64,000 bases of DNA from Spirulina sp034932185 (GCF_034932185.1 NZ_JAYGHW010000090.1:124001-188000); one strand, 5' to 3'. Positions 1-9,181 are shown, numbered from the stretch's first letter. Made by a program: numbers and translations. Notes: generated from the letters alone by a model not told the origin.

Positions 1-1380
1 CACAGAAGCCGCTGCTTTTTTCCCGGCTTCTACCCCCGGTTGATGGTAAGCATTGACGTTTACCAAACTGGCATAGAAGCCCACCGCCCGCTCGTAAAGG
101 GCAATGAGCGCCCCCACAGTAGCAGCATCAACTCGCTCAACGGTAATCGTGATCGAATCTCGTTTATTTTCATAAAGGGCTTCCCTTGTCCCTTGAAGCA
201 ATCCGGATAGATAATCCCCGCTGGTAATCCCCGGCTCCACTTCGACGCTTTGGCCGCCATCGGCTAACACTTCGATAAACGTGGCAAAGAAGTTAGGTAC
301 ACCTTCCCGCAGTTGTTGGACGTAGGCGTGTTGATCCGTGGAGCCTTTGTTGCCATAGACGGCAATGCCTTGGTAAACGGTTTCGCCATCGAGGTCTTTT
401 TCTTTCCCTAAAGATTCCATCACCAACTGTTGTAGGTAGCGGCTGAACAGGGCAAGGCCGTCTTTATAGGGCAAAATCACCATATCTTTTGCCCCCTTGC
501 CATTACCCGCAAAATACCAGGCAAAGGCGAGGAGGGCAGCGGGGTTTTGGCGTAAATCTGCGCTGCGGGTGGCATCGTCCATCACCTTCGCGCCTTGGAG
601 GAAGGCGGTGATATCAATGCCTTGGAGGGCGGCGGCCACTAGGCCGACGGCGGACATTTCGGAGGTGCGCCCGCCGATCCAGTCATACATGGGAAAGGTG
701 GTGAGCCATTGTTCACGATGGGCGATCGCCTCCAGTTTAGATCCTTCCCCGGTAATTGCCACGGCATAGCGGGGAAAATCCAGGCCCTTGGCTTGGTAGG
801 CGGCTTGGATTTCCACCATGCCGTTGCGGGTTTCCGGTGTGCCGCCGGATTTGGAGATGACGAGGACGAGGGTGCTAGAGAGGCGATCGCCCAAGGTTGC
901 TAGGATGCGCTCAATGCCAGCGGGGTCGGTGTTGTCGATGAAATGGAGGTTGAGGGGCGCATCAACGGGGGCGAGGGCCTGGGCCACGAATTGGGGGCCG
1001 AGGGCAGAGCCGCCAATACCGATGGAGAGAATATCGGTAAATTTGGGGGCGTGGGGGGGTTTGATTTGGCCGCTATGGATGGCGGTGGTAAAAGTGGCGA
1101 TCGCCCCCAATGTATCGGTAATCGCGGTTTTGAGTTCGGGAGTAGGGGCTAGATCGGGGTTGCGGAGCCAGTAATGGCCCACCATGCGGTCTTCATCAGG
1201 ATTGGCGATCGCCCCCGCTTCTAACGCATCCATGGCTTGAAAAGCTTGGTCAAACTTGGGCAGCATCGCCTTGAGGAAAAAGTCATCAAAGCGCATCCGG
1301 CTGATATCGAGGTACAGGCCGAGGTCGGCGTGAACATACAACCAATCTTGATAGCGTTGCCACAGCGCGGCGGAATCCAT
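1..1380 (-). CDS. pgi: glucose-6-phosphate isomerase, 3' end outside window
   Basis: Interconverts glucose-6-phosphate and fructose-6-phosphate in the cytoplasm, serving glycolysis, gluconeogenesis and the oxidative pentose phosphate route. The reverse strand is open for 460 codons from an ATG at 1380 down to base 1. It begins MDSAALWQRYQDWLYVHADL, which matches the start of cyanobacterial Pgi. The last visible part reads VNAYHQPGVEAGKKAAA, a stretch typical of the C-terminal third of the family, so about 65-70 residues are missing if the usual length of about 530 holds. An AGAAGG ribosome-binding site precedes the start. Transcribed away from the chlL side; no operon partner is visible. Confidence 0.95.
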   Translation of the reverse strand, partial: MDSAALWQRYQDWLYVHADLGLYLDISRMRFDDFFLKAMLPKFDQAFQAMDALEAGAIANPDEDRMVGHYWLRNPDLAPTPELKTAITDTLGAIATFTTAIHSGQIKPPHAPKFTDILSIGIGGSALGPQFVAQALAPVDAPLNLHFIDNTDPAGIERILATLGDRLSSTLVLVISKSGGTPETRNGMVEIQAAYQAKGLDFPRYAVAITGEGSKLEAIAHREQWLTTFPMYDWIGGRTSEMSAVGLVAAALQGIDITAFLQGAKVMDDATRSADLRQNPAALLAFAWYFAGNGKGAKDMVILPYKDGLALFSRYLQQLVMESLGKEKDLDGETVYQGIAVYGNKGSTDQHAYVQQLREGVPNFFATFIEVLADGGQSVEVEPGITSGDYLSGLLQGTREALYENKRDSITITVERVDAATVGALIALYERAVGFYASLVNVNAYHQPGVEAGKKAAASV

Positions 1381-1473
1381 AATCACCTTCTCTCTCATAT
1401 CTCTTTCCCAGTTTACGGCACAGCTAGAGATCCCTAGCATGGCGATGGGATTTTTCAAGAATTTTGACGGGAA

Positions 1474-1665
1474 TTAAAAGCGGCGGGTGCGCTCAATGGC
1501 GTAAAAAATACCGGAGGCGATCGCACTCAGGAGCAATAACCAGAGGATGCCACCGGGCAAAAACGACAGCCAACTCAGCCCCCGCAGCAGATACACAAAC
1601 GCCGTCAGCCCTAGGAGCGTGAAAAAGAGCGATCGGGCAATGGATTCGGATTGGGGTCGGGTCAT
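1474..1665 (-). CDS. small conserved membrane protein
   Basis: Encodes 63 residues from the ATG at 1665; an in-frame ATG five codons upstream, at 1680, is also possible. Two hydrophobic segments (about residues 12-29 and 34-52) are separated by a short loop with Gly and Pro, and the tail IERTRRF is basic, so a two-pass inner- or thylakoid-membrane protein with a positive cytoplasmic tail is likely. It lies about 90 bases upstream of pgi on the same strand and could be co-transcribed with it. No catalytic motif is visible and I do not recognise a named family. Confidence 0.6.
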   Translation of the reverse strand: MTRPQSESIARSLFFTLLGLTAFVYLLRGLSWLSFLPGGILWLLLLSAIASGIFYAIERTRRF

Positions 1666-1680
1666 GGCAGGAGTGAGCAA

Positions 1681-2282
1681 GGATTCTGTCCCTAATCTGC
1701 CATAGGTGGGGTGTTAGGATCGCAAACCTCAAGTCTTTCAAAGCTCCTCACCCACCTGAAGAGAGGGTTTGGGGTGAGGGGATCTCATCGCCTGATTAAC
1801 CCTGAATCCCCTCACCATGCCTCTGTAACGGGAAAACGGGAAAAAATTAACCAATATTTACCCAAGGGATAATTGCGGGGCTTTGGGGGGAGATTTTCCG
1901 TGGGGATCACGGGCCGACCTTTTAAGCGTAATTTTGGTCAGGATCTTGCTGGTTATAGGGTTGGGGGGCGATCGCTTCCCCTTGATCCATTCATTTTTGC
2001 TAAGTATTAATACTTTAAACAACAGGAGAGTTGGTTTAGTTGACGTACATTTTGCCATTGTCACCTTTTATTGAAAAGAGTTTTCTAAAACTAGAAAAAT
2101 AACGAAAAATAAGATTTTTAGAAATTCTCATCGAGAAAAAAGCTTTTTAATCTTGTAAACCCTGAATTACGTCGATTAACCGCGATTTTCAAAATTGCCC
2201 CCCCTTCCCAGCCCCGAATAATTCGTCAATAATGCAAAACAACAACGCAACGAACCCCCATCGATCACAAGAGGAACACCCC
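1681..2282. other. intergenic region upstream of chlL
   Basis: About 600 bases with no convincing gene; the short ORFs here have no family-like composition. At about 1745-1820 there is a self-complementary stretch (CTCACCC ... GGGTGAGG ... CCCCTCACC), a common kind of dispersed repeat. The last 280 bases before chlL turn strongly AT-rich. They hold a perfect 14-base palindrome at 2002-2015, followed by A/T tracts likely to contain the chlL promoter. I could not fix a convincing -35/-10 pair. Confidence 0.5.
2002..2015. promoter_or_regulatory. 14-base perfect palindrome upstream of chlL
   Basis: AAGTATTAATACTT equals its own reverse complement. It lies about 270 bases upstream of the chlL start in the AT-rich presumed promoter region. 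A dimeric regulator could bind such a site, but its identity is unknown, and an AT palindrome of this length can arise by chance. Confidence 0.25.
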
Positions 2283-3146
2283 ATGAGACTTTCGGTATAC
2301 GGCAAAGGCGGCATCGGCAAATCCACCACCAGTTGCAACATCTCCGTTGCCCTCGCCAAACGGGGCAAAAAGGTCTTACAAATCGGCTGTGACCCCAAAC
2401 ACGACAGCACCTTTACCCTCACCGGCTTCCTCATCCCCACGATCATCGACACGCTCCAAGAAAAAGATTTCCACTACGAAGACATCTGGCCCGAAGATGT
2501 GATCTACAAAGGCTATGGCGGCGTGGATTGCGTCGAAGCCGGTGGCCCCCCCGCCGGAGCCGGTTGCGGCGGCTATGTCGTCGGGGAAACCGTCAAACTC
2601 TTAAAAGAACTCAACGCCTTTGATGAGTACGACGTGATCCTCTTTGATGTGTTGGGTGATGTGGTTTGCGGCGGTTTTGCTGCGCCCTTGAATTATTCCG
2701 ATTATTGCATGATCGTCACAGACAACGGCTTTGATGCCCTCTTTGCCGCCAACCGCATCGCCGCCTCCGTCCGAGAAAAAGCCCGCACCCATCCCCTCCG
2801 CCTCGCGGGATTAATCGGCAACCGCACCTCCAAGCGGGATCTGATTGAGAAATATATTGAAGCCGTGCCGATGCCCGTCTTGGAAGTGTTGCCCCTGATT
2901 GAAGATATCCGGGTTTCCCGCGTCAAAGGCAAAACGCTCTTTGAAATGGCCGAGCGGGATCCTTCCCTGAACTATGTCTGCGATTACTACCTGAGCATTG
3001 CGGATCAGATCCTCGCCAATCCCGAAGGCGTAGTCCCCAACGATGCCCAAGACCGCGATCTCTTCGCCCTCCTCTCCGATTACTACCTTAATCCCCCTGC
3101 TGACGCGCCCCAAAAAACTGCTGAACTGGATTTGATGATGGTTTAG
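2283..3146 (+). CDS. chlL: light-independent protochlorophyllide reductase, iron-sulfur ATPase subunit ChlL
   Basis: The NifH-like electron donor of dark-operative protochlorophyllide reductase. The ATP-driven ChlL dimer passes electrons to ChlN-ChlB, which reduces ring D of protochlorophyllide in chlorophyll synthesis. The protein has 287 residues. The P-loop is GKGGIGKST at 7-15. The two cysteines that hold the inter-subunit 4Fe-4S cluster are C95 (AGAGCGG) and C129 (DVVCGG). The ATG at 2283 is chosen because AGAGGA lies just upstream and the protein then starts MRLSVYGKGG, as in the family; an in-frame upstream start at 2232 would add 17 unconserved residues. It is followed by chlN on the same strand after 197 bases. 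Confidence 0.98.
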   Translation: MRLSVYGKGGIGKSTTSCNISVALAKRGKKVLQIGCDPKHDSTFTLTGFLIPTIIDTLQEKDFHYEDIWPEDVIYKGYGGVDCVEAGGPPAGAGCGGYVVGETVKLLKELNAFDEYDVILFDVLGDVVCGGFAAPLNYSDYCMIVTDNGFDALFAANRIAASVREKARTHPLRLAGLIGNRTSKRDLIEKYIEAVPMPVLEVLPLIEDIRVSRVKGKTLFEMAERDPSLNYVCDYYLSIADQILANPEGVVPNDAQDRDLFALLSDYYLNPPADAPQKTAELDLMMV

Positions 3147-3163
3147 TTGGCAAACCCAACCCC

Positions 3164-3294
3164 GCCCCACTCTTCCCCCCCCTTTTTAAGGGGGGCCGGG
3201 GGGGATCATGCCACCCAAACATCAAAATTCGGTGGGCAATGCCCACCCTACTCTTCCCCCCCTTTTTACGGGGGGCTGGGGGGGATCATGCCAC
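3164..3294. repeat. two direct copies of a hairpin repeat between chlL and chlN
   Basis: Two near-identical units of about 45 bases (3164-3214 and 3245-3294) each carry a C-run, TTTTTAA or TTTTTAC, and a G-run that can form a GC-rich hairpin, then GGGGGGATCATGCCAC. Between them lies a second hairpin, GGTGGGCAATGCCCACC, at 3231-3247. A close relative of the C-run/G-run element occurs at 14150-14213, so this is a dispersed family. In the chlL-chlN transcript these structures could affect processing or the ratio of the two messages. Confidence 0.8.
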
Positions 3295-3343
3295 AACTTA
3301 CTATTCTTCCCACTTCCCACTTTTACCTTCAGGAGCTAACCCC

Positions 3344-4750
3344 ATGACCGTCGCTCAAGAACAACCCAGTGCTTTAAACTTTGAATGCGAAACCGGCAAT
3401 TACCATACCTTCTGCCCGATTAGCTGCGTTGCTTGGCTATATCAGAAAATCGAGGATAGTTTTTTCCTCGTTGTGGGGACAAAAACCTGTGGTTATTTCC
3501 TCCAAAATGCCATGGGGGTGATGATTTTTGCTGAACCCCGCTATGCGATGGCGGAATTAGAAGAAGCGGATATTTCGGCACAATTAAATGATTACGAAGA
3601 ATTGAAACGGTTATGCGAACAAATTAAGCGCGATCGCAATCCCAGCGTCATCGTGTGGATCGGCACCTGCACCACCGAAATTATTAAAATGGATATGGAG
3701 GGCATCGCCCCCAAACTTGAGGCAGAATTAGGCATTCCCATCGTTGTTGCCCGTGCCAATGGTCTTGACTATGCCTTTACCCAAGGGGAAGATACCGTCC
3801 TCGCCGCCATGGCCCAACGTTGCCCCACGGGTGCAGAGGTCAAAGCCGAAGATAAAGAAGAGCGCAACGCCATTCAAAAACTGCTCAACTTTGGCCGTCA
3901 AAAAGAAGAAGTCACCCAATCGGATTCTGAATATCACGATCATCCTCCCTTAGTCTTATTTGGCTCTCTCCCCGATCCCGTGGTCACAAACTTAACCCTA
4001 GAATTGAAAAAACAGGGGATTAAAGTTTCCGGCTGGTTGCCCGCCAAACGTTATACAGAATTGCCGGTGATTGAAGAGGGTTACTACACCTGTGGTGTGA
4101 ATCCTTTCCTTTCCCGTACCGCTACAACGTTAATGCGCCGTCGCAAAACCAAGTTAATTGGCGCACCCTTCCCCATTGGCCCCGATGGCACACGGGCTTG
4201 GATTGAAAAAATTTGCTCGGTGTTTAATATTGAACCCCAAGGTTTAGCGGAACGGGAGGCAAAAATTTGGGAAAGCCTTGAGGATTATTTAGAGTTAGTC
4301 CGGGGTAAATCGGTGTTTTTCATGGGGGATAATTTATTAGAAATTTCCCTAGCCCGGTTCCTCATCCGTTGCGGCATGACCTGCCCGGAAATTGGCATTC
4401 CCTACATGGATAAACGCTACCAAAAAGCGGAATTAGATCTCCTGGAAAAAACCTGTAATGAAATGGGTGTACCGCTGCCGCGCATTGTTGAAAAACCAGA
4501 TAATTACAATCAATTGCAGCGCATTGATGAGTTACAGCCGGATCTTGTGATTACCGGGATGGCCCACGCTAATCCTTTGGAAGCACGGGGGATTAATACG
4601 AAATGGTCGGTAGAGTTTACCTTTGCCCAAATCCACGGTTTTACCAATGCCCGCGATATTTTGGAATTGGCAACCCGTCCTCTCCGCCGGAATAATAATC
4701 TCAAGGATTTAGGCTGGGATAAGCTGGTGAAGGAAACCGTGAATTCTTAA
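3344..4750 (+). CDS. chlN: light-independent protochlorophyllide reductase subunit N
   Basis: With ChlB (not in the window) it forms the NifDK-like catalytic component of dark-operative protochlorophyllide reductase. The protein has 468 residues. N-terminal cysteines in NYHTFCPISCVAW and TKTCGYF fit the ligands of the NB cluster, and IGTCTTEIIKMDMEG is a further family segment. The ATG at 3344 has AGGAG ten bases upstream and gives the usual length; the reading frame stays open upstream through the repeat, but that part is not conserved. It is probably co-transcribed with chlL and ends before a terminator at 4841. Confidence 0.98.
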   Translation: MTVAQEQPSALNFECETGNYHTFCPISCVAWLYQKIEDSFFLVVGTKTCGYFLQNAMGVMIFAEPRYAMAELEEADISAQLNDYEELKRLCEQIKRDRNPSVIVWIGTCTTEIIKMDMEGIAPKLEAELGIPIVVARANGLDYAFTQGEDTVLAAMAQRCPTGAEVKAEDKEERNAIQKLLNFGRQKEEVTQSDSEYHDHPPLVLFGSLPDPVVTNLTLELKKQGIKVSGWLPAKRYTELPVIEEGYYTCGVNPFLSRTATTLMRRRKTKLIGAPFPIGPDGTRAWIEKICSVFNIEPQGLAEREAKIWESLEDYLELVRGKSVFFMGDNLLEISLARFLIRCGMTCPEIGIPYMDKRYQKAELDLLEKTCNEMGVPLPRIVEKPDNYNQLQRIDELQPDLVITGMAHANPLEARGINTKWSVEFTFAQIHGFTNARDILELATRPLRRNNNLKDLGWDKLVKETVNS

Positions 4751-4790
4751 GGTTCACCCCTAAGTTAGGGTAGGCTACAATTCTTTAGCC

Positions 4791-4817
4791 GTAGGGGCGA
4801 AAAATTTTTCGCCCTCC
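4791..4817. repeat. dispersed palindrome GGGCGAAAAATTTTTCGCCC
   Basis: One copy of a 20-base perfect palindrome, here flanked by GTAG and TCC. Other copies or close variants lie at 5522-5546, 16990-17085 (three degenerate), 54484, 58526, 60606 and 61822. All are at gene ends or between genes. Confidence 0.85.
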
Positions 4818-4840
4818 AACCTCTCAACATTCTATCCACC

Positions 4841-4865
4841 GCCAGCCTTATGCTGGCATTTTTTC
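4841..4865 (+). terminator. intrinsic terminator after chlN
   Basis: GCCAGC-CTTAT-GCTGGC forms a perfect six-pair stem with a five-base loop, followed by ATTTTTT. It lies 90 bases after the chlN stop and 45 bases before the next start, so it probably ends the chlL-chlN transcript. Confidence 0.75.
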
Positions 4866-4909
4866 GTTTAGGATAGCGATATTCTGAATCAACAGTTGAT
4901 CATCGGAGC

Positions 4910-5494
4910 ATGAGTGAATTTGCCAAAGATGGTTTAGGGTGGCGGTGGGGGCAGGTGCAACAGCAGGTTGCCGAGTGGTGGGCTTGGCAAATGCAGCAGG
5001 CTCCAGTCCCTGATGATCCTGATGTGCCGAATTGGCTCACGGAACTGCCCTGGGGGATATTGGGGCGGGTGGTGGCTTGGGGCGGCATTGGGGCTTTAAC
5101 CCTTTGGGGGGTTTGGGTGTTGTGGCGATCGCTCCACCCCTATTGGCAACAATACCAAAACCGTACCCACCGCCCCCCCACAGATCTCGATAAAACCCAG
5201 CAATATACGGCGGAGGAATGGCGATCGCAAGCTCAAACCTACTACCGCCAAGGCAATTTTCAACAGGCTTGCCTCTGTCTCTATGGGGGGATGCTGCAAA
5301 CCCTCCACGATCGCGGCATTGCCCCCCATCTCCCCAGCCGCACCGATGGCGAATATGTTGCAGCGATTCAAAGTTTGCCCCGCCCTGAACCCTATCTAAC
5401 GTTGTTGACGATGCACCAAGGTTTACGATTTGGGGAAACGTTACCTAATGATCAATTATTTGAGCAGTGTTGGCGGGCCTATGGGGAGTTGTGA
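4910..5494 (+). CDS. DUF4129 domain protein
   Basis: 194 residues. A hydrophobic segment at about 50-70 (ILGRVVAWGGIGALTLWGVW) is followed by a soluble helical domain with the DUF4129 pattern: YRQGNFQQACLCLYGGMLQ, then RTDGEYVAAI and a final GLRFGE...CWRAY. In other bacteria this domain occurs in membrane proteins linked to transglutaminase/MoxR/DUF58 clusters; its biochemical role is unknown. Here it is followed after 95 bases by a DUF4350 protein, a common partner in such clusters, so the two probably act together at the membrane. Confidence 0.75.
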   Translation: MSEFAKDGLGWRWGQVQQQVAEWWAWQMQQAPVPDDPDVPNWLTELPWGILGRVVAWGGIGALTLWGVWVLWRSLHPYWQQYQNRTHRPPTDLDKTQQYTAEEWRSQAQTYYRQGNFQQACLCLYGGMLQTLHDRGIAPHLPSRTDGEYVAAIQSLPRPEPYLTLLTMHQGLRFGETLPNDQLFEQCWRAYGEL

Positions 5495-5521
5495 ATCAGT
5501 AGTGAGAAGCCTAATTTGCGT

Positions 5522-5546
5522 GGGGGCGAAAAATTTTTCGCCCCTA
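5522..5546. repeat. dispersed palindrome between DUF4129 and DUF4350 genes
   Basis: A copy of GGGCGAAAAATTTTTCGCCC extended by GGG and CCTAC. It occupies the gap between two genes that probably belong to one operon. Confidence 0.85.
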
Positions 5547-5589
5547 CATCCTTCAGGAATTCGCCCCCACATTCTCATGAAAATTGGTA

Positions 5590-6705
5590 ATGAATCGTTT
5601 TAAGCGTTGGCAAATTGTGGGGGCTGTTGCCCTCGGTCTCTTTCTCCTGGTGGGGCTGCTCCTGGCCCCCGCCCAAGTTCCTGATCACATCGGCTCTACT
5701 TATACCCGTGGCCCTAGTGGTTATGGGGCTTGGTATAGCTGGATGGAAACCCAAGGGGCGACGATCAGCCGGTGGCGACGGCCAGCAACTGAACTGGAGC
5801 AGCCGGAAGGCAGTGTTTTGATCCAAATCTATAGCCATCCCCGTTCTTTAAGTGAGGATTGGGAGTTAGATACATGGGTGCGGGAGGGCAATACGCTGAT
5901 TGCGGTGGGGGTGAACCAGCCGGTGACGGGGGCGAAATTTCGTAGCGCGATCATGACCCCTTGGGGATTGGGGCGGGTGGAGACGCGCCGCCGTCGGTTG
6001 GGGGAGGAAAATAAGCTGTGGGGCGATCGCTTTGGGGCGGTGGTGTGGCGAGAACAACGGGGCGAGGGGGAAATTATTGCGGTTAGCACCCCCTTTTTAG
6101 CTGCCAATGCCTATCAAGATCACCCCGCTAACTTCCAACTCTTAGCCCATTTAGCTCTCCAACCGGGGGAGGAATTGGGGGAAACCCTGGATTTCACCGC
6201 TCGGCCGGTGTGGGTGGATGAATATCTCCATGGCTATCGTGATCCCGATCCTGCTGATACAGAGGAGACCCCCGACAATATTTGGGCCTATTTCGCCCGA
6301 ACCCCCCTGTTACCCATGGCGATTCAGGGGGGGATTTTGGGGTTGGTGGCGATCGCCGCCCTTAATCGTCGTTTTGGGCCGGTGCAAATTCCCCCCGTTC
6401 CCCCCGAAAACAACAGCCAAGCCTATATCGAAGCCCTCGCTGCTGTGTTGAGCAAAGCCGAGCAGCACCGCTTTGCCCTTGACATTCTCACCCCAGAGGC
6501 AACCCGACAACTTCAGGAAAGCCTCGGCTTTGGCCCCACCCCCATGACCCCGGAGGAACTGCGAGCCGCTTGGATCGCTCAGGGCAAATCCCCCCAAGCT
6601 CTGCAAGCCTTGCTCAAACCCAACCCCCGCCCCAGTGAAGCGGAATTGATCGCCACGCTCCAAGCTTGGCAGAACGTGCTAGACAGTCCAGAGCCAAAAC
6701 CCTAA
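5590..6705 (+). CDS. DUF4350 domain protein, membrane anchored
   Basis: 371 residues. An N-terminal hydrophobic segment (IVGAVALGLFLLVGLLLAP) is followed by a soluble domain starting SGYGAWYSWMETQGATISRW. Its pattern, in which a residue string resembling a glutamine-amidotransferase-like fold ends in VSTPFLAANAYQDHPANFQLL, is typical of DUF4350. A second membrane segment (about 245-260, MAIQGGILGLVAIAAL) and a helical cytoplasmic tail follow. The ATG at 5590 is preferred over the TTG two codons earlier. Function unknown; it accompanies the upstream DUF4129 gene. Confidence 0.75.
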   Translation: MNRFKRWQIVGAVALGLFLLVGLLLAPAQVPDHIGSTYTRGPSGYGAWYSWMETQGATISRWRRPATELEQPEGSVLIQIYSHPRSLSEDWELDTWVREGNTLIAVGVNQPVTGAKFRSAIMTPWGLGRVETRRRRLGEENKLWGDRFGAVVWREQRGEGEIIAVSTPFLAANAYQDHPANFQLLAHLALQPGEELGETLDFTARPVWVDEYLHGYRDPDPADTEETPDNIWAYFARTPLLPMAIQGGILGLVAIAALNRRFGPVQIPPVPPENNSQAYIEALAAVLSKAEQHRFALDILTPEATRQLQESLGFGPTPMTPEELRAAWIAQGKSPQALQALLKPNPRPSEAELIATLQAWQNVLDSPEPKP

Positions 6706-7907
6706 GCATGGGCAAAGGGGATGGGGCTTTGATCGCGGCGGTGTTGGGTGGGAATTGCGGGGCCGGGGGAATTCCCCACTAGGGCCGCCGTCACCTCTAG
6801 AGCCGCCCGCAGCCTTTTCGCCGCATAGATGGACATATCACGGGGGACACTAATGCGATCGCGCAAATACCGCAACCCCGGATCAGACCCCGCAGGCGGC
6901 GGGCAATCCTCCCCCGTCATCATCTGCGTTAACCCACAGCGCAACGCCGTATCAAACAAAGCATTTTCCAAAGGATTCACTGCAATCAACGTCTCCCGAT
7001 GCTTCAAAACCCGGTATAACGCCTCCTGGCGCGAATCTTCCGGCTCCGGATAAACCACATCCGGCAACCCCAACCAAGGCCCCCCATTCACCCGCCCCTG
7101 ATTCGCCAACGCCGCCGCCGTACCATTGCCATAACAGCCCCCCATTTGCGGCGGTAAATCATGGGCATGGGTGTGAAAATCGCTTTGAGTACCCCGATAG
7201 GTCGCACGACTTTCCAGCCCATCAAACCAAGCCCCCAAGTGAGGATTCACCTCCCGCAACGAATAGCCCTTGTAATAGTACAAACTGGCATTCATCCGCT
7301 CCACATAGGGCGTAAACACCACATCCGCCGTACTAAATTCTGGCAAAAAGTAGGGGCCGGGCGTTTGGGCAAGGACCGTTTCCACATGGGCAACCACCAC
7401 CTCAAACTGTTCCCGCAGCACTTGATCCCGATCTAAAGTGCGTGTGGGGGAACAGAGCCACCGACACCAAACCCGGAACAACTGCCGCTCTAAACGCCGC
7501 AGGGGAATCACCTTGGGATCTTCCATGCCCCAAACCAAGGGGCCAAAAGCCTGTTCTAAAGCCAGCAAAATATCATCACTTTCAGTAATCACCCGGCCAT
7601 CTAATTCAAGGGCAGGCAACATTCCCGACGGCACAATCTGCTTGTACCACCGCTCCTTATCTCCATAGCAAAACATCGTCACTTTTTTAATCCGGTAGGG
7701 GATTTGCTTTTCCTCTAACCAGAGCCAAACTTTTTGGCAGTAGGGACACCAGGCATGGTTATCGCGGTAGAGGGTGACGCGGACGGCGCTTTCCGGTTGG
7801 CCGAAGAGTCGGAGTCGGGCTTGGGGGTTAGTGGGGCCGTTGATGGGATCGGGGTTAAAGTCCGTGAGGGTGGCGAGTTCTGTCCAGGAGAGCGGAGCGA
7901 TGGTCAT
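6702..7907 (-). CDS. glutathione S-transferase-like protein
   Basis: 401 residues from the ATG at 7907. The N-terminal thioredoxin-like domain (about 45-125) has the redox motif WCPYCQKVWLWLEEKQIPY and the glutathione-site elements SGMLPALELDG and ITESDDIL. An all-helical GST C-terminal domain follows (about 140-260). The last 140 residues are a cyanobacterial-type extension with no motif I recognise. CPYC suggests glutaredoxin-like thiol chemistry instead of, or as well as, conjugation. The gene converges on the DUF4350 gene, overlapping its stop by four bases. An in-frame start 27 codons upstream is less likely because that part looks non-coding. Confidence 0.8.
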   Translation of the reverse strand: MTIAPLSWTELATLTDFNPDPINGPTNPQARLRLFGQPESAVRVTLYRDNHAWCPYCQKVWLWLEEKQIPYRIKKVTMFCYGDKERWYKQIVPSGMLPALELDGRVITESDDILLALEQAFGPLVWGMEDPKVIPLRRLERQLFRVWCRWLCSPTRTLDRDQVLREQFEVVVAHVETVLAQTPGPYFLPEFSTADVVFTPYVERMNASLYYYKGYSLREVNPHLGAWFDGLESRATYRGTQSDFHTHAHDLPPQMGGCYGNGTAAALANQGRVNGGPWLGLPDVVYPEPEDSRQEALYRVLKHRETLIAVNPLENALFDTALRCGLTQMMTGEDCPPPAGSDPGLRYLRDRISVPRDMSIYAAKRLRAALEVTAALVGNSPGPAIPTQHRRDQSPIPFAHA

Positions 7908-8110
7908 AACAAACTTAATCGAGATAAATAAATCATTCCTCACTGCTAAGGATACCGCTTTCCCGTGAAGAGGGTAGATGCTGCACAAATTCCTGTGGGT
8001 TTCGCTTAGAAAAATTTCACGCTATAATCGAGGTCGAAAGGATTGCTGATCTTTTTAACATCTGTTCTCAATAGCCAGTAATCTCGATTGTAAAAACAGG
8101 GCTTGGTGTA

Positions 8111-9181
8111 ATGGTTCAAAAAATTGCCTTATTTAACCACAAGGGTGGGGTGAGCAAGACGACAACTACTTTTAACCTAGGCTGGATGCTGGCCTCGAAA
8201 GGGAAAAAAGTAATTCTGGTTGACAGTGATCCCCAATGTAACCTGACAGGTATGGCATTGGGTGAAGAAACTGAAGATGATGAAGCTCGCATTCAAGAAA
8301 TTTATAACACATCTTCAAATATAAAAACGGGTTTAGCTCCAGCTTTTGAATCACAGCCGAGAGCGATTAAAGCTGTCGATTGTATCCCGATTCAAGGTCG
8401 AGATGATTTATTTTTATTGCCGGGTCATGTTGGTCTTGCTGAGTATGAAGTAACATTAGGTATTGCTCAGGAACTCAGTGGCTCTATTCACACTCTGAAG
8501 AACTTACCCGGTTCCATTAATGATTTACTTGAAAAAACAGCAGCTAAGTTTAATGCAGACTATATTTTGATTGATATGAGTCCTAGTTTAGGCTCTATCA
8601 ATCAAAACTTACTGATGATCAGTGACTTTTTTTTAGTTCCGACTACCGCTGATTTTTTTTCAGTGATGGCCATTGATTCCTTAGTTAAAGTATTGCCAAG
8701 ATGGTATGCTTGGGCAAAGTCAGCCAGTTCAATGCCAATTTTAAGAGAAGCTAATTACCCTTTTCCGGATATTAATCTGCGCTTTCTGGGGATCATTGTC
8801 CAAAACTATCGTATTATTCGAGGCAAAGAGACGGTTGCTTTTCAAACCTGGATTGAAAAGATTGAGAAAGCTGTCAGTGAAAAGCTCATTCCCACATTGC
8901 AGCGCAGTAATATGATGCTACCTGATCAAATGTACCGGGATCAGGAGATTAACGATAGCCTTTCTCTGGCAAAAATTTCTAACTTCAATAGTTTAATTGC
9001 TCTGTCTCAAGAACATCGAACCCCAGTTTATGCTTTAACTCCTCAACAGCTTAAGCAAACAGGTGTAATTCTAAAGGCAAATCAGAAAAAACAGGAAGAG
9101 TTTCGGAAAACCTTTTCAGATTTGGCAGACAAAATTATTGCACTCAGTTCCACAAGCTCCGCCCATGCAGTCAGCGCTTGA
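8111..9181 (+). CDS. ParA/MinD-like ATPase, partner of a HEPN protein
   Basis: 356 residues. The deviant Walker A is KGGVSKTT at 11-18, Walker A' is VILVDSDPQCNLTG at 34-47, and Walker B is YILIDMSPSLG at 151-161. Together they define the ParA/Soj family, which forms ATP-dependent dimers. No ParB gene or parS-like site is nearby. Instead the 3' end overlaps the next gene by 17 bases, and that gene encodes a HEPN-type protein, so a plasmid-partition role is less likely than a sensor/regulator in a two-gene toxin or defence module. Codon use is more AT-rich than in the flanking GST and ureF genes, which suggests transfer. Confidence 0.85.
   Translation: MVQKIALFNHKGGVSKTTTTFNLGWMLASKGKKVILVDSDPQCNLTGMALGEETEDDEARIQEIYNTSSNIKTGLAPAFESQPRAIKAVDCIPIQGRDDLFLLPGHVGLAEYEVTLGIAQELSGSIHTLKNLPGSINDLLEKTAAKFNADYILIDMSPSLGSINQNLLMISDFFLVPTTADFFSVMAIDSLVKVLPRWYAWAKSASSMPILREANYPFPDINLRFLGIIVQNYRIIRGKETVAFQTWIEKIEKAVSEKLIPTLQRSNMMLPDQMYRDQEINDSLSLAKISNFNSLIALSQEHRTPVYALTPQQLKQTGVILKANQKKQEEFRKTFSDLADKIIALSSTSSAHAVSA

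Noticed and set aside
8111..9181. Plasmid partition gene parA marking an integrated plasmid
   Set aside because: There is no parB, centromere repeats or replication gene beside it; the coupled HEPN gene points to another role.
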